Under the pieces are notes generated by a model. The model saw only the letters and a program-made list of their open reading frames with translations. It was not told the DNA's origin and ran no database searches. DNA of 13,384 nt from Deltaproteobacteria bacterium (lineage in GTDB: Bacteria; Desulfobacterota; Desulfobacteria; Desulfobacterales; Desulfobacteraceae): the NCBI GenBank assembly GCA_019314105.1, contig JAFCZY010000015.1:1-13384 (forward strand). Reading direction: 5' to 3'. How positions within the stretch are numbered: position 1 is the stretch's first letter; every line of letters begins with the position of its first letter. The translations under genes and the position numbers were made by a program. Below are positions 6,258-13,384 of the stretch, piece after piece.

Positions 6258-9200
6258 TTAAGCCTCTTCAAAAACCGCATTCATTTGTCCGATGATATCT
6301 TCATGGGTAATCGCTGCATCAATCTGGCTTCCAAGCTCTTCATTGGTAAAGTGCTTTAATGCAATCGCATTTGTCGGGCATTTTGCATTACATACACCAT
6401 CTCCTTTACAGAGAACTGGATTAACCCATGCTTTTTTACCCTTTGGGGTATCTTTAAACTCAATCGCCCCATAACTACACGCTGTAATACAGGCACCGCA
6501 GGACACACAATCGTATTCATTTACGATGCAGACAGAACCCGATGCGATGACTGTATCATGTGAAAGAAGTGTTAAGACTCTTCCGGCAGCGCCATACGCC
6601 TGGTTAATGGTTTCCGGTATATGTTTGGGGTAATGAGCGGTTCCACAAAGGAAAACGCCATCTGTTGCAAATTCAACCGGTTTTAATTTAACATGGGCTT
6701 CTTTAAAAAATTCATCCGGGCTCAAGGTTACCTTAAAATGTCTGGCTATTTCATGGGTTGATTCAGCGGGAATAACCGCAGCAGCCAGAGAAAGAATATC
6801 CGCATCCAATTCCAACCGCTGACCTAAAATAAGATCAGGCACCAGGACTCTTAAAACATCTTTTCCGCCTTCTTTGACGGCTTCAACCTGTGGTGCATCT
6901 TCCGGGGTATATCGTATAAACTGAACCCCTTGTTCTGAGGCTTCCCGATACGCATCTTCTCTGAATCCATAGGTTCTCATATCCCTGAAAAGGACATAGA
7001 TCCGCATCTCAGGAGTTTTTTCTTTGAGTGCCAAGGCGTTCTTTACAGCATGGCTGCAACAAACCCTGGAGCAGTAATTTCTGTCTTCGTTTCTACAGCC
7101 CACACATTGAATCATCACCAGGCTCTCGGCATTAAGGACCGTTTCATTTCCTTTGGCGATCTCTTCTTCCAGCTCAAGATGGGTAAACACCTGATCGCTT
7201 TCTTCGTAAAGGTATTCAGTAGGCTTATATTCATCAGCACCGATCGCAAGAACGGAAGCACCATGTTTTATCTCTTTGACCCTGCCTTCAGTTTCCACTG
7301 TAGTGGTAAAATTGCCCAGATACCCCGCAACCTTTTTAATAGTGGCTTCATGGGATACATGAATAAGAGGATGTTGATAAACCTGGTGGATGACATCATC
7401 CAGATAGGTTTGAACATCCAACCCTTCCAGAGTGGTATGAAGTCTTCGAGCCATCCCGCCTAAGTCTTTATTCTTTTCAATCAAATAAACTTCATGGCCC
7501 TGGTTTGCGATGGAAAGCGCACAGGTCATACCCCCAATACCGCCGCCCACCACTAAAGCCGCCTTGTCGACCGGCAGATCAAATTCCTGTAAAGGTTCCA
7601 ACTGACTGGCACGGGCTACCGACATCCGAATGATATCCTGTGCCTTTTGGGTGGCCTCATCCTTTTGCTTGGCATGCACCCAGGAGCACTGTTCGCGGAT
7701 ATTGGCCATATCAAGATAATATTGATTCAATCCTGCCTCACGAAGGGTATCCCGGAACAACGGCTCAAGGGTCCTGGGAGAACAGGCAGCAATCACAACC
7801 CGATTGAATCCTTTTTCTATTGCCAGGTCTGTTATTTCCCTGGCAGAATTGGTGGCACATGAAAATATCTGCTCTTTTGCATAAACAACATTGGGTAAGG
7901 TTGAAACATATTCAACTGTGGCAGGAACATTGACGACACTTGATATATTTGCCCCGCAATGACACACAAAAACGCCTATCTTTGGCGCTTCGGCGGAGAC
8001 ATCCCGCTCTTCGGGGTATATTCTTTCTTTGGCCAGCTTCCCTCGCCTGTAGTCAAGGAGTTCACCAATCTGAGAACCGGCTCCGCTGGCGGTAAAGACG
8101 GACTCAGGAATATCAGTCGGTCCCTGGAAAGCACCGCTGACGAATATTCCGGGTCTGCTGGTTTGGATTGGATTTGAAGAGTCTGATTTAGCAAAGCCAT
8201 GCGCATTCAGCTCAATGCCAAATTTTTCTGAAATTTCCTTATACGCCTTGGGTGGATTCAACCCAACAGAAAGAACCACCATATCGAATTCTTTCGATTT
8301 GACGCCATCATCGGCAGTGGCATATCTGACAACCACGTTTTGGGTTTCAGGAATTTCTTTTTCAATGGATGCGTAGCTTCTGATGAATTCAACCCCGGGC
8401 AATTGTTCCGCTCTCTGGAAGAATCGTTCAAAATCCTTGCCAAAGGAACGAATATCATTATGAAATATGGTGCATTCGACATCTTCGTAATGGTGTTTTG
8501 TCAAAATAACCTGTTTCTGAGTATAAGTACAACACACGCCGGAACAATAGCTGTTATCTCCCTCGGTGACCCGCCTTGACCCCACACATTGAATCCAGGC
8601 GATCTTTTTGGGATGCTTCTTGTTAGAAATACGCAGAACCTCGCCTTCGTAAGGACCTGTGGAGGATAAGAGCCGTTCATAGTCCATACTGGTGACCACG
8701 TTCTGATATTTGGTATACCCGTATTCTTCCCTGGCAGAAGGATCAAACGGCGTAATACCGGAAGACAAAATGATCGCACCGACAATGATATCTGTTTTCA
8801 CAGGCGTTTGTCTGAAATCTATAGCACCTGTCTTACATACACTGCTACAAATATCACATTTACCCTCTTTTAATCTAAGGCAGGAGTCATCAATATATGA
8901 AACAAGGGGAATGGCCTGGGAAAAATATACATGAACCGCTTTATTCTGTGATATTCCCTGATTAAACGGATCAGGATAGGAAACCGGACAGTATTCTACA
9001 CAGGTTGTACATCCCGTGCACTTGTCCTCAATAATATATCGGGGTCTTGTCTTAAGGCCTATCTGAAAATCACCCGGTTTGCCTTCTACAGTTTCTACTT
9101 CAGTAAATGTTAAAATCTCTACGTTTGGATGCCGGCCGACCTCGACCAGTTTAGGAGAGAGAATTCACATCGAGCAGTCATTTGTGGGAAAAGTCTTGTC

Positions 9201-9410
9201 AAGCTGGGCCATATGGCCGCCAATACTCGGTCCTTTCTCAACCATGTAAACCTTGAAACCCGCAGTGGCAAGGTCGAGAGTGGCCTGAATACCGCTGACC
9301 CCTCCACCAACAACCATGACGTCTCCAAAGTTTTTATCTCCCATATTTCTATAAACAGAATTATCAGAAAATTGTTGAATTATTTCTTCCGGCAATACGT
9401 CGTTTTCCAC
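6258..9410 (-). CDS. bamE: Class II benzoyl-CoA reductase subunit BamE, tandem HdrA-like selenoflavoprotein (Sec82)
   Basis: Large FAD and Fe-S subunit, 1050 residues, likely the flavin electron-bifurcation site of the Bam complex (inference from HdrA). It is built as two HdrA-like units. Unit 1: FAD fold GGGVSG (35-40), then [10 protein letters not shown]82-ILSP where HdrA has a cysteine, a ferredoxin insert (C131/134/137/141 and C177/185/188/192), and the special HdrA cysteine set C275, C289, C293, C294. Unit 2: the HdrA N-terminal domain (about 477-603, FVCHCG and [11 protein letters not shown]), a second FAD fold GGGIGG (622-627), a second cysteine set C769/772/780/784/785, and a C-terminal ferredoxin (C968/971/974/978, then C1001/1007/1011). 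The start is GTG at 9408-9410 with GAGGAG upstream. The TGA at 9165-9167 is the only interruption; I translated through it to the GTG at 8799-8801 without meeting another stop. Without recoding the gene would be miscalled as an 81-residue fragment plus an 847-residue one. Confidence 0.94.
9132..9149 (-). promoter_or_regulatory. Candidate SECIS hairpin of bamE
   Basis: On the mRNA strand, CUGGUC-GAGGUC-GGCCGG forms a 6-bp stem (two of the pairs are G-U) closing a six-base loop. It starts 15 nt after the TGA, with the loop about 21 nt from the codon. The loop contains GGUC, similar to the GGUCU loop of the E. coli fdhF element. The spacing suits a bacterial SECIS. Found by eye; stability not computed. 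Confidence 0.62.
9165..9167 (-). other. bamE: Selenocysteine (TGA) codon 82 of bamE
   Basis: In-frame TGA in the context GAC-TGC-TCG-ATG-TGA-ATT-CTC (D-C-S-M-U-I-L). HdrA-family proteins have Cys here (DCSxCIL), and homology continues on both sides in the same frame. Some methanogen HdrA proteins carry selenocysteine at this position, which is direct family precedent. Confidence 0.93.
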
Positions 9411-9417
9411 TTTCTAT

Positions 9418-9423
9418 CTCCTC
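9418..9423 (-). promoter_or_regulatory. Ribosome binding site that fixes the GTG start of bamE
   Basis: GAGGAG on the minus strand, 7 nt before GTG at 9408-9410. A nearby ATG (in ATGATGAGGAG) runs into TAG after a few codons, so GTG is the credible start. Confidence 0.75.
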
Positions 9424-9471
9424 ATCATAAATTTAATACTCACCCCAAAACCATCAATTCTCCGGTCTCCC

Positions 9472-10623
9472 CTAAATCATCTCACTGATAATCTCTGTAA
9501 TGTCTTTGACTTCCAGAATATCTTCATACTCAAGGTTAAGGCGGCTTTCCTCAAAGTTGGTAATGCAATACGGGCAGGATGTCGCCAAAACTTGCGCTCC
9601 CACTTCTCTGGCCTGTTTCAGCCTGATATCGGAAAATCTTTCTTCCTGAGGGGTGTCCATCCAGATCCTGCCACCGCCGCCACCACAGCACAGACTATTT
9701 TTGCCATGAGATTCCATTTCAAGAAATTCCAATTCGGAAACCTTTTTTAACAACTCCCGGGGTTCATCATATATGCCATTATGGCGGCCCAGGTAACACG
9801 GATCATGATAGGTTACTTTTTTTGGATATTCGCCTGTAAGTTCAAGCCGTCCTTCATTGATCAGCTCAAGCAGGTATTGGGACATATAGACAACCTCAAA
9901 GTTGACCATAAATTCAGGATATTCGTTTTTAAACGTATGATAGCAATGCGGGGAAGAAACAATGACTTTTTTTACGCCATTATCGATAAAGGTTTTGATA
10001 TTTTCTCTGGCCAGACGCTTGAAAACGTCTTCACTGCCTGTCTTGCGGATGCTTTCTCCACAGCAGTTTTCCTTGTCACCCAGTATTCCAAATTCAACCC
10101 CTGCTTTTTTAAGAATATTGGCTGTGGCTGTGGCTACCTTTTTCATTCTCGGGTCATAGGAAAGATAGCAGCCAACGAAATATAAGGCTTCCATCCCTTC
10201 TTTATATGTTTTTACCGATAAATCTTTTGCCCAGTCAGCTCGCTTTTTCCGGTCTCCCTGCAAGGGATTGCCTTCAGAAATCAGGCTTGCCCTTGCTGTC
10301 CGGGCAGATTTGACGGAAGCAGGAAAAACTTCATATTCCGTTGCCACCCGTCGCAGGGCTATGCTGACATCTATCTGTTTAACCCCTCTCGGGCATTGTG
10401 CAGGGCAAGCACCACAAGTGGTACAGCGCCATATATCTTCGCCTTCTATCTCAGTCAAGCCAAAGGCAGCTTCACGAATCAGCTTGCGCATGCTAAAGGG
10501 TCGAACCTTATTCCACGGGCAAACCGAATCGCACAAACCACACTGAAAGCATAACTTAAAGATATCTCCGCCAGCCTCTTTTATCTCATCTATGACTTCT
10601 ATGAAGGGGGCTATAGTTTCCAT
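9472..10623 (-). CDS. bamD: Class II benzoyl-CoA reductase subunit BamD (ferredoxin plus two CCG domains, HdrB/HdrD-like)
   Basis: Fe-S subunit of 383 residues, like a fused HdrC-HdrB. The N-terminal part binds two [4Fe-4S] clusters: CFQCGLCDSVC (C25/28/31/35) and CTTCGACPAQC (C67/70/73/77). Two CCG domains follow. The first has C152, C187-C188 and C227, but Ser224 stands where the usual first cysteine of the CxxC pair would be. The second is complete: C276, C312-C313, C350 and C353. In HdrB each full CCG motif holds a non-cubane [4Fe-4S] cluster, so probably only the C-terminal one is of that type here. The role is electron relay between BamE and BamBC (inference from gene order and Hdr logic). 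The ATG at 10621-10623 has AAGGA upstream and follows bamC after 4 bp, so translation is probably coupled. Confidence 0.95.
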   Translation of the reverse strand: METIAPFIEVIDEIKEAGGDIFKLCFQCGLCDSVCPWNKVRPFSMRKLIREAAFGLTEIEGEDIWRCTTCGACPAQCPRGVKQIDVSIALRRVATEYEVFPASVKSARTARASLISEGNPLQGDRKKRADWAKDLSVKTYKEGMEALYFVGCYLSYDPRMKKVATATANILKKAGVEFGILGDKENCCGESIRKTGSEDVFKRLARENIKTFIDNGVKKVIVSSPHCYHTFKNEYPEFMVNFEVVYMSQYLLELINEGRLELTGEYPKKVTYHDPCYLGRHNGIYDEPRELLKKVSELEFLEMESHGKNSLCCGGGGGRIWMDTPQEERFSDIRLKQAREVGAQVLATSCPYCITNFEESRLNLEYEDILEVKDITEIISEMI

Positions 10624-10627
10624 TGAT

Positions 10628-11176
10628 TTAATCCTTCTCAGACATTCTGGCCAGGCTATCCATTATCGTCTGTAATCCATATTTGTCTGCCAATGATTCC
10701 AAGCCAATCTCCATATCCTCCTGCTCCCCTTGTTCATCTGGCTCTTCCTCTTCCCTTGTCTCAAGGGTCAAGGCATCCGCCAGGCACCACTTAACGCATA
10801 AGGGCTCATCTTCACCTTCACACATATCACATTTGAGCGGAAGACCGGAATCAGGTTCTTTGAACTCATCCCTGGAGGGGCAGGAAGCCCTGCAAAAAGA
10901 ACATTCATCATATTCCTTCCCGTCAATCGTATATTTATCTCTGCCGGCACATTCGGCCACAGTATACTCACCCGCATACACCGGAACATATATATCTCTT
11001 AAAGGATCACGAATAATCCTAATTCTAGATCTAGCCGGATTATTGCTGCTATATTTTGGAGCAGCATGAAAGGCGGAGCAGATGACTTCACACGCTCTGC
11101 AACCGTTACATTTATCAACATCAATTTTGATTGTTTTAATTACTTTCATTTTTTTATCAATTTTATCACCAGTCAA
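10628..11176 (-). CDS. bamC: Class II benzoyl-CoA reductase subunit BamC (ferredoxin-like electron carrier)
   Basis: Small Fe-S partner of the catalytic subunit BamB, 182 residues. Cysteine groups fit three [4Fe-4S] clusters: C23/C26/C29/C33 (CNGCRACEVIC), C76 with C92/C95/C99 (CSFCRASC), and C116/C119/C127/C131. This resembles the DMSO-reductase and HycB type of multi-cluster ferredoxin. The C-terminal tail (about 141-162) is very acidic, with EEEEPDEQGEQED. The start is uncertain: the TTG at 11174-11176 has GGAGGG 8 nt upstream, while the ATG at 11147-11149 (173 residues, MKVIKTIKIDVDK) matches the beginning of family homology but has no ribosome site. It lies 38 bp after bamB and 4 bp before bamD. 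Confidence 0.94.
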   Translation of the reverse strand: MTGDKIDKKMKVIKTIKIDVDKCNGCRACEVICSAFHAAPKYSSNNPARSRIRIIRDPLRDIYVPVYAGEYTVAECAGRDKYTIDGKEYDECSFCRASCPSRDEFKEPDSGLPLKCDMCEGEDEPLCVKWCLADALTLETREEEEPDEQGEQEDMEIGLESLADKYGLQTIMDSLARMSEKD

Positions 11177-11184
11177 GGTTCATA

Positions 11185-11190
11185 CCCTCC
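11185..11190 (-). promoter_or_regulatory. Ribosome binding site of bamC, favouring a TTG start
   Basis: GGAGGG on the minus strand. It lies 8 nt before the TTG at 11174-11176, only 1 nt before an ATG at 11181-11183 that would give a five-residue peptide, and 35 nt before the ATG at 11147-11149. The spacing fits only the TTG well. Confidence 0.6.
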
Positions 11191-11214
11191 ACTCTAATGG
11201 GTCTCTTTTTTGGT

Positions 11215-13200
11215 CTAAGCATCGTCACCAGGCGCATCGTCACCGTCTGTCAAGATCCCTCTTTTTATAAAATCTTCGCTCACATAATCCAAGCCCAGTT
11301 CCTCTAAGGACTCTTTCGTCGGAATACCATCATTGTTCCACCCCTTGAGTTTATAATACCCATCTAAGAGCTTCTCCTCAAGTTCAGGAAATCGTTTCTT
11401 CCAATGGTCCTCAGGTGGCTTTTCATCTTTTCTTCTCATACCTCTTCTTATATTAATGGCTCTGACGAGAGTTCTGTATCTTTTGGCTGCCTTTGTCAGT
11501 TTGTCTTCATCCATATCTATCCCGGCACCCGCTGAGATAAATTTTGGATAATTATGGATATGATAGGGCGGTTTCAAGGGGAATGATGATAACCCGGCAC
11601 ACTGACCGAGAGCGTCATCAATATAGTGCATCATCTCCTGCCAGTCAACAATATCACAGGTCATTTCAACCGTTGGATAATAAGGGATGGAATTATCTCC
11701 GCGGAATTCCCAGTCTAAAAAGATTTGTTTGAACTTTTCATCGGGAACCTGGATCCAGTCCTCACAAAATTTTTCTCTTTGCTTTCTTTTCGGAAAAGGC
11801 GCCTGGGGGAACTGCCCTTCAATCTGGGTAATATTCATCTTCTCGCCCGTGGCATACATAAGGAAGTAAATGGGATTCAACATGGATAACTTGAGCGGCA
11901 ATTGTTCAATCTTTTTAATATTATTATGTGCATATTCTTCTGCCCCATTACCAATCTCTTTAGCTGCCCAATACGTACCGTTGGCCAGAATATCTCCAAT
12001 GCCTTCCCGCCGGACAATTTTATCAAGCAGATAGTAAAATTTCCCCTCATTGTCTTCCGGCATTTCCGGGAAATCCTTATCCGTTAAGATACCGTTATCC
12101 AGAAGTTCAAGGGCAAAGGCCATCACCTGAGGGGCTGAAAATCCGTCCAATCCATATTCCGTAGCGCGTTGAGCAATTTTTAAACCAAAATTCAGGTCTG
12201 AAAAGGCGCCCATGGTATACGTCAATTTTGTGAAGCACTTCATCATGTATGTTGGGAGTCCAGGCAAAGAAAGTGTTGCCCCGCATTTCATGGGACAGTT
12301 AAAACAGGAGATCAGCCGCGTTTGGGCATTTTCCATGGTCTCTTTCCAGTCCTTTGCGATTTCATCTGTCCAAAAATCTTTTCTACGAGTCCGGGAATTT
12401 CCCCACATGAAATTCTCAGTATGCCACTTCTCATCATGGACTTTCATCTCCTGGGGCGATCCTAATCCTGCTAAAATGGGCATTACCCCTGGAATGGGGT
12501 TATCCTCCCGAATTTTGATATATTCCAGCACTTCGTTGCAAAGTTCCAGGTATTGTTCCGGTTCGGCAATATTAATGTCCTTTGTTCCGCGAACAACGAT
12601 CGCCTTTAAGCCTTTGTCTCCCATGACAGCCCCTATTCCGCCCCGACTGGCACTGGACCTGCCCTGCTCGACAGACGCATAATAGACCCTGTTTTCACCG
12701 GCCATGCCGATAGCAGCTACTTGGGCTTTGGGCTCTTTCAACTCTTTTTTAATCAATTCTGCCGTTTCAATAGAGCCTTTACCCTTTAAATGAGAGGCAT
12801 CCCGTATTTCCACCTTGTCATTATTAATATACAAATAGACCAAATCAGGGGACTGGCCGCGAAGGATTACTTTATCATATCCGGCATATTTTAATTCCGG
12901 TGCAAAAAATCCCCCCATCATTGAAAATGCCATTAACCTGGTCTGAGGAGAAATGGTGGTAACAATGGTACGATTACAACCCGTTGCAGGGGTACCGCAT
13001 AAAAGACCGGCACCGAATATGAGTAAATTCTCGGGAGAAAAAGGCTCCACTTCAGGGGGAACCCTGTCCCACAAAATCTTGGCGTTCGTGCCTAACCCCC
13101 CCAGATAAAGCTCGGTATCTCCTAGGTCTGATGCGACCTTCTCAATATTTCCCCGGGTTAAATCAATTTCTAAATTAAACCCCGTTTCTGCATACCTCAT
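11215..13200 (-). CDS. bamB: Class II benzoyl-CoA reductase catalytic subunit BamB (tungsten, AOR family)
   Basis: Active-site subunit that reduces benzoyl-CoA to cyclohexa-1,5-diene-1-carboxyl-CoA without ATP. It belongs to the aldehyde:ferredoxin oxidoreductase family with a W-bis-metallopterin cofactor; 661 residues, close to the Geobacter metallireducens protein. Seen: metallopterin-binding segments FGAGLLCGTPATGCNRT (62-78) and GRSSASRGGIGAVMGDKG (180-197); [4Fe-4S] ligands C299, C302, C306 and probably C534 (ALGQCAG). Residues E251, H260 and C322 fall at the same numbers I recall for the active-site Glu, His and W-ligating Cys in the Geobacter structure, which argues for true benzoyl-CoA reductase rather than an aldehyde oxidoreductase. 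ATG at 13198-13200 with AAGGGG 8 nt upstream. It is the first gene of the cluster. The C-terminus ends in the acidic tail DGDDAPGDDA, coded by a short tandem repeat. Confidence 0.96.
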   Translation of the reverse strand: MRYAETGFNLEIDLTRGNIEKVASDLGDTELYLGGLGTNAKILWDRVPPEVEPFSPENLLIFGAGLLCGTPATGCNRTIVTTISPQTRLMAFSMMGGFFAPELKYAGYDKVILRGQSPDLVYLYINNDKVEIRDASHLKGKGSIETAELIKKELKEPKAQVAAIGMAGENRVYYASVEQGRSSASRGGIGAVMGDKGLKAIVVRGTKDINIAEPEQYLELCNEVLEYIKIREDNPIPGVMPILAGLGSPQEMKVHDEKWHTENFMWGNSRTRRKDFWTDEIAKDWKETMENAQTRLISCFNCPMKCGATLSLPGLPTYMMKCFTKLTYTMGAFSDLNFGLKIAQRATEYGLDGFSAPQVMAFALELLDNGILTDKDFPEMPEDNEGKFYYLLDKIVRREGIGDILANGTYWAAKEIGNGAEEYAHNNIKKIEQLPLKLSMLNPIYFLMYATGEKMNITQIEGQFPQAPFPKRKQREKFCEDWIQVPDEKFKQIFLDWEFRGDNSIPYYPTVEMTCDIVDWQEMMHYIDDALGQCAGLSSFPLKPPYHIHNYPKFISAGAGIDMDEDKLTKAAKRYRTLVRAINIRRGMRRKDEKPPEDHWKKRFPELEEKLLDGYYKLKGWNNDGIPTKESLEELGLDYVSEDFIKRGILTDGDDAPGDDA

Positions 13201-13384
13201 TTTTTATTCCCCTTCTATATTACCTGAATCAGTGGTATGAATTATTGTTTCAACAATATATACCATCCGTTCAGAGCCTGTTAAGCCTTTAATACCGGAC
13301 GCAAAATGACTCTTGGTGATAAAAAAATTACCTGTGCCATTCGGTACAATGTGACTATATATAAGCTACATAATAACTACGTGT
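13201..13384 (-). other. Leader/promoter region upstream of bamB
   Basis: 184 bp with no convincing gene on either strand up to the window edge. It holds the bamB ribosome binding site (AAGGGG, 13209-13214), a palindrome at 13244-13257, and AT-rich stretches. The operon promoter should lie here or just beyond the right edge, but no clear -35/-10 or -24/-12 pair could be assigned. Confidence 0.5.
13234..13264. promoter_or_regulatory. Inverted repeat upstream of bamB, possible operator or leader hairpin
   Basis: A perfect core ATTGTT-TC-AACAAT (13244-13257) is flanked by an outer pair GGTAT (13234-13238) and ATACC (13260-13264), slightly off-centre from the core. It lies 44 bp before the bamB start codon. 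Size and symmetry suit a dimeric regulator binding site, or a hairpin in the mRNA leader. No T-run follows, so it is not a classical terminator. Which regulator might bind is not visible in the window. Confidence 0.45.

Noticed and set aside
6258..8801. A separate 847-residue HdrA-like gene starting with GTG at 8801, next to an 81-residue gene at 9165-9410
   Set aside because: The frame is open and homologous between 8801 and the TGA at 9165, the GTG has no ribosome site, and the break falls on a known Sec/Cys position. One recoded gene explains everything better than a frameshift or pseudogene.
11166..11183. Five-residue upstream ORF (MNLDW) overlapping the bamC start
   Set aside because: Its ATG is only 1-2 nt from the GGAGGG ribosome site, too close for good initiation; the same site is well spaced for the TTG of bamC.
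13322..13339. Sigma-54-like promoter upstream of bamB (TGGCAC on the minus strand)
   Set aside because: The -24 half is perfect but the -12 position reads a T-run instead of TTGC, so the essential GC is missing.
13306..13384. Open plus-strand frame starting with ATG at 13306 and running off the right edge
   Set aside because: Only 26 codons are visible, there is no ribosome site, and no family resemblance. It may be chance in AT-rich DNA.

Overview
The window carries one long minus-strand gene cluster, read from right to left, that encodes a tungsten-dependent (class II) benzoyl-CoA reductase system. Such clusters occur in strictly anaerobic aromatic-compound degraders such as Geobacter and sulfate-reducing Desulfobacterota. 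The AT-leaning base composition, the selenoprotein content and the adjoining fdhD and etfBA suggest a Desulfobacula- or Desulfobacter-like sulfate reducer. That taxonomic guess is inference. No RNA genes, mobile elements or CRISPR arrays were seen.

Layout in transcription order: a 184-bp leader with a palindrome (13201-13384); bamB (catalytic tungstoenzyme, AOR family); bamC (small ferredoxin partner); bamD (ferredoxin plus CCG domains, HdrB/HdrD-like); bamE (tandem HdrA-like flavoprotein); bamF (MvhD-like with an extra C-terminal domain); bamG, bamH and bamI (NuoE/F/G-like, closer to the HndA/C/D hydrogenase-diaphorase type); fdhD (sulfurtransferase for a pterin metal cofactor); and, after a 93-bp AT-rich gap, etfB and the first two thirds of etfA, which runs off the left edge. 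Gene spacing from bamB to fdhD is at most about 63 bp, with a 1-nt overlap between bamH and bamI, so this looks like one transcript.

The most notable point is that bamE and bamF are each interrupted by an in-frame TGA where the families have a conserved cysteine. Each TGA is followed at the right distance by a hairpin that could be a bacterial SECIS element. Simple six-frame ORF finding therefore breaks both genes. Read with selenocysteine, bamE is 1050 residues (Sec82) and bamF 255 residues (Sec19). None of the ten stop codons visible in the window is TGA, which agrees with TGA being used here for selenocysteine.

How the parts work together (family knowledge plus inference): BamBC reduces the ring of benzoyl-CoA to cyclohexa-1,5-diene-1-carboxyl-CoA without ATP. 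BamDEF (Hdr/Mvh-like flavin, Fe-S and selenium chemistry) and BamGHI (diaphorase-like) are thought to form the electron-bifurcating part that supplies very low-potential electrons. FdhD may mature the W or Mo cofactor, and EtfAB probably carries electrons from acyl-CoA dehydrogenases of the same pathway. Four genes appear to start at TTG or GTG.
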